Origin: Oscheius tipulae
Taxonomy: Eukaryota; Nematoda; Chromadorea; Rhabditida; Rhabditidae
DNA length: 64,000 nt
NCBI GenBank assembly: GCA_037178975.1
Contig: JASJZH010000002.1
Coordinates: 8,731,501-8,795,500 of the forward strand
Direction of reading: 5' to 3'
A model generated the notes under the pieces. It was not told where the DNA came from and ran no database searches. It was given only the letters and a program-made list of their open reading frames with translations. The translations under genes were made by a program, and so were the position numbers. Positions 43,498 through 54,199 of this stretch are shown piece by piece; the first letter of the stretch is position 1; each line of letters opens with the position of its first letter.

Positions 43498-45255
43498 TTA
43501 GGCCTTCCATCCGCTGAGAGCCGACTTCGGGGGTTTGTTCTGGACGTCATTGCGACCGTTCTTCGTCACGACAGTTCCGTCGGGCTTGACGATGATCAGG
43601 GCAGGAATGCCGCTTACATCGAACTTCTTGGCTAGCTCCCTGAAATCCAGTATTTATATACCTTTATTTAATCGTCTCTGTGGTCTTTAAAGCGTTTAAG
43701 AAGCGAGTGGCTTAAAAGATGGCTCAATCGGTAAGTGCTTTGACGACGACTACAATTCAAAAAGGTGTAGAGTTCGATTTTCGCATGGGTAAGATATTTT
43801 CGTTCTTTGACGAAACCCTCAAAAACAGGTGTAGAAAGTTTTTTATTTGCATCAGTGGTTGGTTGAAAAACACATTTTTCACAATCTTTTTTTTCCGCGC
43901 GTCTTTCTGATTTACGCGCTAAAGTCAAACGGAGGACCAATATAGACTCGCTCTAAAAGCTGTCTAGCTGTGGTTGTTGCGGTCTCAAAAGCTGGGGTTA
44001 GAAACTTTTGTATACAAACGAATGTGAACAAAATTTACGCTTTGGACCTTACCGTAACTTTTGTTGACAATTTTTCAAATGGAAAATGGTGCCCGCGTAA
44101 CTTTTGTTCATAAGTTCTGTGAACAATAGTTGCGGTCATTGGGCTACCGTAACTTTCGTTTACAAAAAATTTGAACAAAAGTTACTAGCCTCAAAAACTG
44201 TAACTATGGTGGTTGTGGGCCCCTATCAAAAATTTGCCAAAAACCTACTGGATCTTCTCGTTTCCGAAGGGTACATGGTACCAGTCTCCATGGCACTCGG
44301 CGAGGTACTTTTTCAGGTCCGAGTCGGTGCGATCGAATGAGACGAAAACGACCTCAAAGTCCTCTTCGGCTTCCTTCAGATCCGAGTGGAAGTCCTTCAG
44401 GACGGGGGTGAACTGGCGGCAGGGTGGGCACCAATGAGCCGAGAAGTACAGACCGACTATCTTGTCCTGAAAACAGCATTGTTTATTGCAAAAAAAAACG
44501 CAAGCTTTCTACCAGAAAAACTCTCATTGTACACATGATCCTTGGGTATGTTTTCCAACGGAAACCAGGGTTTGCGTCAGAGGGACATCCGTCTACCCGC
44601 TTTGGGTTTGATTTCAGTATACGGAAATGGGAGCAAGATAGATATTTTGTGTCAAAAGGAAGGTTAAAGATATGGAGACAGGGATCAAGCCGACCTATTG
44701 TTATTTTTCTCCGTCTAGGACGATTTCATATGTCCAAAACAGCAACAACTCTTTCCATAGTAGGTTCCATTTTTGCAGCGAAATCACGCTATAATGCATC
44801 GAAAAGGATTGGCCTGCACCAGGGTCTAAATGATACAGGTACAGACACTAAAAACTCCATTTTGACCACGCGTTGTATTGGAAAGCGCCGCCATTACGAC
44901 CCAAACGACCAGGGTTCGTCTCCTCTTCATGAAACTGCATTCGCATTGGTTTTGTGAAGAAGATACGAACTTTGAAGCCTTTTAACACTCTTCTACTGCT
45001 AAAAACACAGCTGCAAAGTCTCATGGCTTTAACCGAGTGTGATTTCACGTATTTCGACATCTTTCTAGCCTGTTTTTCAGGGTTAGTAACTTTTGCTCAA
45101 GAACAAAAGTACGCCGTTTTGCGCTTTACTAACCTTGTTTTCAGTCTCATAAAAACACGAAAAAGTAGCAGGAATCCTACCTTAAGAACCTGCTCAGCGT
45201 CGACGAGGTTGCCATCCTTGTTGGCCAGTTGGACTCCCTTGAAAAGCTCGGCCAT
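43498..45255 (-). CDS. Tryparedoxin/nucleoredoxin-like thioredoxin-fold protein
   Basis: Exons 45181-45255, 44249-44466, 43498-43639; phases agree, 144 residues. Active site WCPPC in YFSAHWCPPCRQFTP (near residue 40), then EDFEVVFVSFDRTDSDLKKY and GDWYHVPFGNE, as in nucleoredoxin and tryparedoxin, and the cis-Pro block FDVSGIPALIIV with PDGTVVTKNGR. Predicted dithiol-disulphide oxidoreductase in the cytosol or nucleus. Single-domain size matches nematode nucleoredoxin-like proteins. The ATG is 5 nt after CTTTTCAG, so trans-splicing is likely. Introns of 609 and 714 bp contain repeats. Confidence 0.92.
44040..44195. repeat. Degenerate GTAACTTTTGTT repeat
   Basis: At least four variants of GTAACTTT[TC]GTT[GC]A and one inverted copy (GAACAAAAGTTAC) within 160 bp of an intron. 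Probably remains of a palindromic element. Confidence 0.5.
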
Positions 45256-45259
45256 GGGT

Positions 45260-46570
45260 ACTGAAAAGGTGAACTTCGCTACATTTTCAAGCAATTGTGA
45301 GGGAAACTGGGGAAAGAAGAGAAAACCTGGCTCAAATAGAGTTGACTCGCCGCTGCCCATGGTCAATCGATAGTCGAATGACCAAACAGCCCGATACGCT
45401 CGATGACAATCGCTTTTTTCAGTCAAAAGTTGAGATTTTTTCGGCAAACTATGAGAGAATGCAAGGCAGGAACGAATTTCTGACTAGAAGAAGCTAGGTC
45501 GGGTTGCTTAGTAGCAAAATGCGCCTTTTGAATGGCAAATCGGCCTAGGTTTCTTGACCGAGCGAATGGTTGTAAATTGAGAGATTGGGGCGGGGAGAAA
45601 CAATCAAACAAATGGGTAGGAAAGGAACAAACAGGGGTCGTTTTCTCTCACGTAAAGAAGAGAAATGGTGGACCGATACATAGCGCGACCGTTTTCCAAA
45701 CAAACAGTTGGTACGGTTTTGTCAAAGTAAAGAGCGAGTGATTCACCGGTGTGGAAGAATCGAGAAAGAGTAAGAAATAACAGCTTTCACAGAGATTTTA
45801 CAACGTTTCGGACTGATGAAATATACTGCTCTAACTGTTATGCAACTAATTAGTCAGCCCCTACTTCATCTTTTTGTTCAAAACAAGCTATCTGTTTGTT
45901 AGGAATTGTTCTGGGCTGTTGTATTAGGTCTCCAAAACGTTGGAAAGTACGAAACGAGTTATTTAGGCACAACAAAAACGCTAAAAAAAGATAAATAGAA
46001 TGCTAGAAAAGCATCTTCTGTCTATTTTCCAGGTCTCCTACGGTCGGTGAGACAATAAGACAGCAAGTAAAACAGGAGAGACAGCGAAGAAGGCAGAATT
46101 GGATAAACAAATTTTATAAAAGTGGCAATTTACCTTTTAGAAATCAAATAGAGAAAGAAGTAAGGTCAAGAAGGCAATTTGTAATCAATTTTGGTGCATG
46201 AGAACGAGGCAAATTGTTATATTTTCCTCAACGGCCGCCTCTGGCCGTGACTTCGAAAGTGACGTTGTTTGCCAGTAAGCAGTGGAGAAAAGCCATTCGG
46301 CAAACAAATAAGAGTAGGATGGGGTGAAAGTACGCAGGTTCTGGTCAGATATCAGGAGGAAATAGTCTATATAGGGGCCGAAAAAAAGGAGACAGACGCA
46401 ATCGATCAACAGAGAGTGAGAGTCATGTAAACAAGTAGAGACGGGGGAACATACGCCGTTTGGTCAAAAATAAGATAAGATAACGAAAGTTTTAATAACA
46501 AAAAATGTGGAAAAATAATATTATGACAAATTGCAAAACTGGTATGGACAGATTGGCATATAGGGGGGAG
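45260..46570. other. Gap: no supported gene
   Basis: AT-rich with open frames that lack splice or start support on both strands. Nothing recognisable. Confidence 0.4.
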
Positions 46571-46581
46571 GATATGATCAC

Positions 46582-46638
46582 ATTCGGCTGCCGTCGCACT
46601 CCTCGACGATGGCGGCGATCATCTCCTTGGTGGCCTGG
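46582..46638 (-). CDS. Likely terminal exon of an unidentified minus-strand gene
   Basis: After CTTTCCAG (minus strand) the frame reads ATKEMIAAIVEECDGSRM and stops. The frame is also open leftward of the acceptor (VYRNPPFVAGPHSASHPF) up to a stop near 46750. No further upstream exon was found; the recombinase ORF follows immediately. Perhaps a gene broken or split by that insertion. Confidence 0.35.
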
Positions 46639-46686
46639 AAAGTGATGTTTTGGGCGGTGGCAAAAGGATGGGACGCGGAATGAGGG

Positions 46687-46704
46687 CCCGCCACGAATGG
46701 CGGG
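46687..46704. repeat. Perfect 7-bp inverted repeat CCCGCCA-cgaa-TGGCGGG
   Basis: Directly before and overlapping the first ATG of the tyrosine recombinase. Possible recombination or binding site, or part of the element end. Confidence 0.45.
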
Positions 46705-47734
46705 TTACGGTAGACGATGCCGCGACAGCGGATCGTCGTTCCCGGAAATCATTCCGGCTTTTCGTTTTCTCACCCACCAACCCACCCTTGTTGCAGACGC
46801 TCGCTGGAGAATTCTGGAGGACATGACATCTTCTTGCGAGACCGGCCTCTTGGGGGCCAATCTGACGCTGAGGAGAGCCATTGAGGACAGCAGAGCCCCC
46901 GCCACAATCTCCGTCTACCAACAGAGGATCAAGGAGTTCACGAAGTTCTGGTGGTCGAAGTGTCCATACGCCTCTCAAGACAAAACGCGCCTACTCTTTC
47001 TGGCGGAGAAGTTCAAGCGGGGACAGTCCAAGATGCTCGCCACCCACGTGGCAGCACAGAATTTCTATCTGGGATGCCTTCAACCCGAGATGAAGGAGAT
47101 CCAGAAAGCTCTGCTAGAGACGGCCGCAAGATCAGCAGCTCCAACGCACCATCGAACCAAAATGTGCCCTGAAGACTTCGGACGTCTGATGGAAACCTTA
47201 CCAAAGTCAGGAGATTTCGCCGTGAGAAGATCGGCCATAATCGCTCTACTCACGTACCGAGCAGCCTTGCGAATCTCTGAAGCGCTCGCTCTCAAAGGAC
47301 AGGATCTGGAAGTAGTCTCGGATCTCCGCTGGATCGTACACATCACAAAGTCGAAGACGGACCAGGCTGGTCAAGGAGTCAAGGTTCCTTTCGATGTCAC
47401 GCCGAAAGAAGACAATCTACTCGCGGAATTTTTGAAGAAGATCAAGAAGAAAGAAGATTACTTGTTCAAGTCTTCCACCACGCCGCGTCCCATTACGTAC
47501 TCGACAGCGGTCGCGGATCTGAAGAAAGCTTTCGCCGAAGCAGGACTGGCTAGCAAGAAGTATACGTCGCACTCGTTCCGAGGAGGAGCAGCCTCAGCCG
47601 CCCTAGAAGCTGGATGGGACTCGACATCAGTCATGGTCACCGGCAGATGGAAGAGCGCAACTGCATTTCAAGCCTACATACGACCCCAGCCTTTCCCAGT
47701 GGCGCAGATTCTTGGCGATGACCATGTCATCTAA
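46697..47734 (+). CDS. Tyrosine recombinase (Crypton/DIRS-like), intronless
   Basis: Single open frame of 345 codons; an inner start at 46823-46825 (MTSSCETG) is perhaps the real one, because the first 42 residues look uncoded. N-terminal SAM-like helical domain (about 60-150: TISVYQQRIKEFTKFWW). Catalytic domain has the full tyrosine-recombinase set: R192 in YRAALRISEAL, K220 in HITKSKTD, H292-R295 in SHSFRGGAASAAL, W318 in VTGRWKS, Y327 in FQAYIRP. So the active site seems intact. In Crypton elements such an enzyme alone moves the element by site-specific recombination; in DIRS/PAT elements it sits next to reverse transcriptase, which is absent here. No flanking long repeats were found. Intron-free structure contrasts with every neighbour. 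Confidence 0.88.
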   Translation: MAGYGRRCRDSGSSFPEIIPAFRFLTHQPTLVADARWRILEDMTSSCETGLLGANLTLRRAIEDSRAPATISVYQQRIKEFTKFWWSKCPYASQDKTRLLFLAEKFKRGQSKMLATHVAAQNFYLGCLQPEMKEIQKALLETAARSAAPTHHRTKMCPEDFGRLMETLPKSGDFAVRRSAIIALLTYRAALRISEALALKGQDLEVVSDLRWIVHITKSKTDQAGQGVKVPFDVTPKEDNLLAEFLKKIKKKEDYLFKSSTTPRPITYSTAVADLKKAFAEAGLASKKYTSHSFRGGAASAALEAGWDSTSVMVTGRWKSATAFQAYIRPQPFPVAQILGDDHVI

Positions 47735-48536
47735 TTTCAGGCCCCAAAGAACCCAGATCGGTTAGCTTGTTCTCTTTCCGCTAATAATTTATCACAATTT
47801 TCATACACCGCGTCCAGTTGCGGACATCCGGGTCTCTTGCTATGCGCTTACTTCGAAGTCTCGCTTTCTACAAGAATCGACGTTTTCAGCCAAGTCTTGT
47901 TTCTCTCTACTACGGTTATCTTGGTTCTCATTTTCTCTCCTCTAAAACGGCATTGGTACCTCATCGCGGCTTATTGTTTTGTTTCTTTAATATTGTTTAT
48001 TTCCCCTACCCTTTACGATCCAACACTGAGTGGCTTTTTACTTACTTTTGGTGTCGCTCGACATTGTCAGATACGAAAACGAATGAAGCGTCCTCCTGCC
48101 AAAGCCCAAAACATAGTTTTTCTCGTAAAGAACGAGATGATAATCGAAGAGAGAGAAGAGAAAAACCATATTTTGAAGCTAACTGGAACGATTCTTAGTA
48201 TGTTTCGGGGTAGAATTCTAGTATTTTGGGGTGTGAACAAATAACGTAAAAAATGTCTTCATTTCGGCCGAGACCCATACGTGGAGCTTTCAAGTTACAA
48301 AATATTGCGGACACGATACTGTTTGTTCTGGCTCTTTCACTAGTTTGGATTACGGGTAACCAATCGAGATGTGACTGTCAAGCAGACATGTGCCTTAATT
48401 GCCAGGCCGAGACCATTTTCGGTTCTACTTCCCCTTGCTAGGACGAAATTATTCTGGGACCAAGATTGACTGAACCTAGGCATTCATTGCCCGTAGAGAC
48501 CGGCAGAGATCAAAGTAGGGACCTATCGAATGCCAG
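47735..48536. other. Gap with two weak open frames
   Basis: 47837-48244 (+) is open and hydrophobic in part (VLFLSTTVILVLIFSP) but lacks an ATG. 48253-48441 (+) encodes 62 residues starting MSSFRPRPIRGAFK with a hydrophobic core (ILFVLALSLVWI) and a Cys-rich end, possibly a secreted peptide. Neither has supporting splice context. Confidence 0.2.
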
Positions 48537-48585
48537 TTCGTCCTAACAAGGTGAAGTAGATTACACTTCACCTAGCTAGGACGAA
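48537..48585. other. 21-bp-stem hairpin
   Basis: Arms TTCGTCCTAACAAGGTGAAGT and ACTTCACCTAGCTAGGACGAA with loop AGATTAC; three mismatches. A related CTTGCTAGGACGAA lies at about 48435-48450. Size resembles a miRNA precursor or a foldback element. Confidence 0.5.
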
Positions 48586-48713
48586 CTATTGTTCGGACTT
48601 GTATCTTTAAAAAGGAGACAGAACAGTGTTTGATTATATTCGCCAGAAGCCAAAAGATTCGTCCAAGCAAGGAGAAGTAGATTTCAGCTATCAGGGATGC
48701 ACAACAGAAATCA

Positions 48714-48833
48714 GCCATTTTGTAATGTTCTGCAAAATTGTAGAGCAGAGAAAATGCTACAACTTTGCAGAGTATTTTAAAATTAAAAAATGTAATCTTG
48801 ACCCTGAAATGGCTGATTTCTGTTGAGCGCGGA
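48714..48833. repeat. Palindromic dispersed repeat, copy 3 (complete, 120 bp)
   Basis: Outer inverted repeat ACAGAAATCAGCCATTT / AAATGGCTGATTTCTGT, inner CTGCAAAATTGTAG / CTACAACTTTGCAG. The only copy with clear ends. Same core as 7736-7835 and 38560-38725. Confidence 0.8.
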
Positions 48834-48947
48834 AAATAGTTCCCGCCCGGACGCGCCTATAGCACATATCTGCTGCCAAGCTATGAGCCACAAATCTCAG
48901 CATGTTCTACTTGTTCACCTTATGCTATATACTCCGGACTGCCTATG

Positions 48948-51900
48948 TTACAGCCTCAGTAAGCTAATAAAAAAACCTACTTCTCCACCACTCTGCAGCG
49001 ACTTGGCATCCGCCGGCGAGATTAGCATTCGTTGTTCGAAGGACTTCACCAGAGACTGGATGCCCTGTTCGAGAAGGCGTTCCGGGACGTAGGTCCTGAG
49101 ATCGGCCTGATACATCAGATCGTCGTCTTTTCTGATTTCTATTGTGATCTTGTCCTCATCGAAAGAGGATCCTAAATGTGCGTTTACAATGAAAAAAGAC
49201 CAAATTACTAGTATCGGCCTTCAAGACGAGCTCTGCGCCTAGCTTGGCCAAGATGAGATTGAGAAACTGGCGGTGCGATTCGAGTCCTCGGAAGCCGTCC
49301 GACTCGACTTCCGTCATCGACAGTCGGCACTCGATGCTGTCCTCCATCGAGAGAATATCGAATTCGTGTTTGTTCTGCTCCTGGTAGAAGGAGGTGGTCA
49401 AGTTGCTGGAAAATGTGTTGTACAACCAGCAGAAAAAGTGGAGACTGACCATAATTCCTCCTCAATAGGCTCACTTTTCTGCGAATCCTCGTCATTTTCA
49501 CTCATCGACTCGGGCGGAGAGAGACTAGGCTCCTGTTTGACTAGAAGTTCGCTGTCAGCTGGCTGAAAAACTATATTTGTAGGGGTAAGAAAAAGCAAAT
49601 TGCTTCGGAAAAGAAAGCAGTCACACCGGACAGTGGCATGCAGTAATGAACTTGCATGCATTGAGTGAAGCCCACGGGTCGCAAAAAAGATAAATCTGGC
49701 CGGGGAATGACCCACACTACTACCTAAATATGTTTGGGTAAAATGCAGTGGTCAACTGATCTCGACCACCGCAAAGAGAGGAAAATCAACAAGGGTAATA
49801 GTTACAGCTTACAAATGATCGAAATAGTCATGCGGCCGCGTAAATCGCTACATAAACAAACCTTTGGAGTAAGAAAAGGGGTTGCGCAAAAGTTTTTAAT
49901 GGCAGGGATTCAGTTGACAAATGGTAAAATGGATATTTTAATGTTTTTAGGTCCGGATAAACTGTCTTATCTTTTTATCGAGAAATGAGATACTGTTTGT
50001 ATCAGTATCTCAGGTCATTTGTACCGATTTTAGCCAAAGGAACCACTAAAACTGCAAAAACGTATGCCCAATTAATTAGTGGTGTAGCCTGTTCAAGAGA
50101 TAGAGAGAATATTTTAAGTAGCGCGGCACCCATTTTCTTCGTTGCGGATCGAAGGTTTGCATTGGAAAAGTTGGTGCGCAGCTCATTGGGAACGCTCTCT
50201 TTTTCCTGAACAGACTATACGTTCCGCGGACTGAAAATGCTGAAGTTAGGCATCATAGTACAGCGTCTAGCGCACTGGGTTGTGATTCTGTGCGACCCGG
50301 GTTCGATCTCGATCCCTCTTTGGAAAAATTTTGGACCGCAGAGATCCACTTGACTCCTGGTTTGATCCCGACTGATTTTTTTCATAGCTGCTGGCTGAAA
50401 GGGCCAAAAAGCAGTCAAAGAGAAGGCTGGTTATACGGAAAGAAAATGCTTACAATACGGTCAAAGCTCGTCTCTGTCTCCATCTGGTTGTTGTTTCTCT
50501 CCTCTGCCTCTCCCTCCTTCCAGAACTGCTCGGCCAGTTTCTTCCACTCTCTCGACTCCCACGCTTTAGCTTCTAAACCTTTTTTTACCCCCGGGAAACG
50601 GAAGAGAAACTGACCAAATTTGAATTCAAAGTCGCGGTGCTTTTCCAGGAATCGGACGACGGCTTCGGCAATCACCGTCACTGTGCTCTTCTCGACCAGC
50701 TCGAGTTTTTTGACCAGATCAGCTGGACAGAATGTCTTTTCCACGAGCGACGTGTACATCTGGATGGCCAGATCGGCCTCGAATAGGTGTAATTCTCTTC
50801 TAGACATACTTGTTCAAGGATTTCCAACAAAAACTACCGTCTTTCGTCGGGGTTATCGCTCAGCTGGAGGTAGAGAGAGCAGGCAGCGATCCAGTTCCAG
50901 TTGTAGATGGACAGGACGATCTGCTCTCGGTGTCTGTGGCTGTATTCGGCTAGAAATTATTAACTTTTGGGAAAAAGAAAAACTACTTCTGGCAGGCGAT
51001 TCCTGTCGTTCTATGCTAAAGTTCTGGCCAAGACGGGAGCTGAACGCGGAGAGGAAGTGCTTGATGTGCATCGGGATGTAGGGACTGCTGTTTATGCTCT
51101 GAAAATCCGTCTATCTGTCTCTCCATTATTCAGTCTCTGTACTGTATTTCTCTCTATAGTCAATTTCCAATTTTTTTTAAGAGCGGCAGTTTAAAGAACT
51201 TCCTGCTTTCGCGCCAAAAATCTCCCCTTATGAACTAGGTCCGACCTTTTCGCGATTTCAGCCTATTTGGGATCACTTTTGTTGTTTTTACTTTGAGATT
51301 CAATTCAGCGACCAAGAAACAAGTCAAGTCAGCTCAGGAGATATCTATTTTGGGAGAATGTTGCTTCTATCATGGTCGCTAACATTGGGGGGGGGGGGGG
51401 CATTTAAATTTAGGTACAACTCTTCGTTGGAAACAGAATATGTCGCTCTGTATCGAAAAAGAACGAACCGAAGAAGATATAGGTAGTTTGACAAATTTCG
51501 AAGGCCAGCGGAAGTCTCCCGAGTCGAAGAGCCGAACTGTCACGGCCTGCTGCTGCTCCGGAACCGCTACGTAGTCCCAGGCCGGTCGGAGATCCATTAT
51601 CACGTCCCTTTCCTCGATTTGGAGCTCCTAAAATGGATATGAAGTTTAAAAACGACAAAAATACGATCGCTTCCTCGCAAATTGGTCTATAAAATGCCCA
51701 GATCGTCTTTACTAACGCCAGGTTGCCTGTGGAGTCGGGCTGAAGAAAAGGCTGCAGTACTGTGGCAATATGGTCGGCCAGAATGTTCAACTTTTCCTGG
51801 GAAATACCAACATTTGGCGGGAGAGATCATGTGTACCGGTTGTGAGGCCAAAACTTTCTTGACATGACCGGTGTCGCCGATGAACTCAGTTAAATTGTCG

Positions 51901-52654
51901 AGAAATATGTTCGCTAGAACCGCATCAACGTATAAGGACCTAAAATATGGCATTTTCAGGGGTACCACAAGCTTATTTACCCGTTTTCCGGAACAAAAAA
52001 CTCTTCGGCCACGAACCACTGCTTTCGGGTGGTGAAAAACATCTGATGACGACAGTCTGAACACCAATTGCTTGATAAATCTCGGGGAAAATCACCAGTA
52101 GTGGTGAGGACTGTCACGGTAGTTTGTAGTTTGGAAAGAAGAAAGTTGAGGAACTTTTTGGCTGCTTTGCCGCCCTCTACGACATCTGTATCCTCGTCCG
52201 GCACGTAGCCGAGCGGCCCGGAGAACTTCTTGAGGACTCGTAGTGGACTCACGGTCATCTAGAAAGAAATGGTCAACGAGAGATAATTTGATAGGGTTGA
52301 TGTTGATATTTTAGTATGAGACAGGGAGTGAGTCATTCTATTGCCTATACTCAGTACTCCAGACCTTTTTTTGACGTTCGTTACACAAAAACTGGAAGAA
52401 ATGAGCAAAAAAGCAGCAGAAAGTCTAGAATCAATTGGCAAAAAATTTCAAATCAGTAATTTTCTCGCAACATTTCCAGTTTTGGATCTTGAAATGAAGC
52501 ATATCTCTATGTCAGTATTTCAAACTTATTCACCGACTGCAGATAAAATTTTCTGTTGGTATTCCCCATTTGCTCACCCATTTTGTCTGTTTTCCCGTCC
52601 TTTTTTTCTCTTGTTTACATATGTTTCGGTGACACACAAGCCGTGGAGATTGCC
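48948..52654 (-). CDS. Unidentified conserved-looking protein of about 600 residues (5' exon unresolved)
   Basis: Exons in order 52619-52654, 52365-52391, 51981-52258, 51837-51939, 51665-51796, 51469-51627, 50987-51098, 50838-50949, 50615-50799, 50454-50572, 49450-49562, 49209-49405, 48948-49171; all phases agree, 598 codons plus an unseen start. Mostly alpha-helical and soluble: KFSGPLGYVPDEDTD, SNWCSDCRHQMFFT (two Cys pairs in a short span), NIFLDNLTEFIGDTGHVK, AWDYVAVPEQQQAV, HIKHFLSAFSSRLG, YNWNWIAACSLYLQL, RELHLFEADLAIQMY. Near the C-terminus an acidic linker (SMSENDEDSQKSEPIEEEL). An exon at 52780-52843 (MFGNGPEALKC...) may be the start but its phase does not fit. The stop at 48948 assumes the donor GTAGGT at 48975-48980 is not used. 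No family recognised. Confidence 0.6.
50240..50330 (+). repeat. tRNA-derived SINE-like copy
   Basis: Plus strand has A box (GTCTAGCGCACTGGG) and B box (CCGGGTTCGATCTCG) at tRNA spacing, inside an intron of the unidentified gene. No complete cloverleaf found, so not called a tRNA gene. Confidence 0.6.
51391..51402 (+). repeat. G homopolymer run
   Basis: Twelve consecutive G within an intron; likely length-variable. Confidence 0.9.
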
Positions 52655-52982
52655 CTAAAATGTTTAGAAACAGGTGAACAGTTAAAATACCCATTTTAAA
52701 AACGCTGCGTCACTTATTTACAGGCTGATCTCTTCCCTCCAAAGTTTTGGTAATACAATTATGAGTCACTCACCTAAATACGCCGCATAGAGCGCACATT
52801 GCATTTTAGAGCTTCGGGACCATTTCCAAACATTTTCTCGTGTCAAAAACCCCTAGAAAAAAAGGTTTCAGACAAGTATCTCATTTGCTTGAACCTCCAT
52901 CTTCGAAATTTCAAAAGACGCCCATAATATAGAACTAATTTTTGAAAGAGACAACAATTTATTTCGTGATGAAACAAATGAG

Positions 52983-53640
52983 TTAGTAATTAGAAATGCC
53001 ATTACGGACAGCAACAACATCTAGCAATCGTCTAGGCATCGAATCTACGAGATTCTGGAGAGTAGGCAGTGGAACACGACGCCAAGCGTCCAGGATGGCT
53101 CGCTTGAGGATATCACCTTTATTGTACTGATGGCAACCCTTGCATACATCTCGAACGATGGTACACGTAGGCACACGTCTTGGTAGTCGACCGAGCTCAT
53201 ATGACAAGTCACAAGTGCTATCTCCAGCTTTCCAAAGCTGCTGAATCCGGCCCAGACCATTAATGAGCTGTCGCCGAAGTTTCGACGGGAAAAGTAACGA
53301 GGCTCCATACAGATCTCTCCAATAATGAGAAATACCGTCAGGTTCGTCGTAGTTGAACTTTTTTCGTCGCTGATGACCTGAACTAGCTATGGAGGTGCAC
53401 AAAACAAAAACTAACGTGGTTCCAGTTGCGACCGATGTTCCTTCGAGCAAAGTCGACCCGAGCAATCATGTGACGATCCAGGAGACGAGGTGCGGATTTC
53501 ATTTTGTCTCTGATGATATTCCCGTACCGTTTGACAGCTCTCAGGATCGTCGATTTAGAAACATTAGCTCCCAGCTCGGCACCGGGGTTTTTCTTTCCTT
53601 CTGTGCAGCCTCTAACAACAAATCTTCGAACGTTTTTTAA
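52983..53640 (-). pseudogene. Tc3-like (Tc1/mariner) transposase, internally deleted
   Basis: Blocks on the minus strand: STILRAVKRYG, KMKSAPRLLDRHMIARV, FARRNIGRNWNHV, an intron-like gap, VISDEKKFNYDEPDG with first catalytic Asp, then after a frameshift RYFSRRNFGDSSLMVWAGFS, GKLEIALV, and the intact C-terminus LKRAILDAWRRVPLPTLQNL...NGISNY. The segment that should carry the second catalytic Asp (QDNAPIH type) is missing. Domain order fits Tc3. No TIRs recognised. Confidence 0.8.
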
Positions 53641-53699
53641 ATTTTCGAAAAAGTTTGGAATTGGTCCTGAAGCTTTACAATGCGATGTGCTCTCTATAC

Positions 53700-54000
53700 T
53701 GCAAATTTGGGGGGGTAACTCATGATTATGACGCGCAGGTAGTTCAGCAGGTGCCCCCCTTCGTTCGCATACGGGTATACTGACGTATAGGACTCGTTTT
53801 TCAGTTTTCAGTTTCTAACAGTGTTTATTGATTCCATCATGCATAAGCTCCTTAGAACATGCAAACAGTCTGATATGTGCTGCGGTAGTGGAAAATCCAT
53901 ATGTTGACCAACAACGGTAAAGCTCACTCATATAGGCAACTTTTCTGTATTTCTCACATGATTAGCGGTTCATGAATACGCGGAATCCGAACAACAGTTA
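53700..54000. other. Gap: nothing recognised
   Basis: Short AT-rich stretch between transposon remains; seven Gs at 53709-53715. Confidence 0.4.
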
Positions 54001-54199
54001 GAAAATCTGAAATGAGTGAATTGGAACGGAAAACTTGAATTTGGGCGAATTCGCAAAAGAGCGGCAAAAGTTCAAACGAAGGGGGCTGCCGAACAATTTC
54101 CAAGCTTTTTTTTCATTCTAGACATTGAAAGACTGTCTTTACATCGTGTACTGTCTTGCAAAGAATTTCTCTGTCTCTCGCTTTTCCGATCCCGTCAGT

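Noticed and set aside
46619-46978. Minus-strand 119-codon frame
   Set aside because: Overlaps the recombinase in antisense; biased GC-rich shadow without motif.
49734-49988. 84-codon plus-strand frame
   Set aside because: Lies in an intron of the minus-strand unidentified gene; no start context, no similarity recognised.
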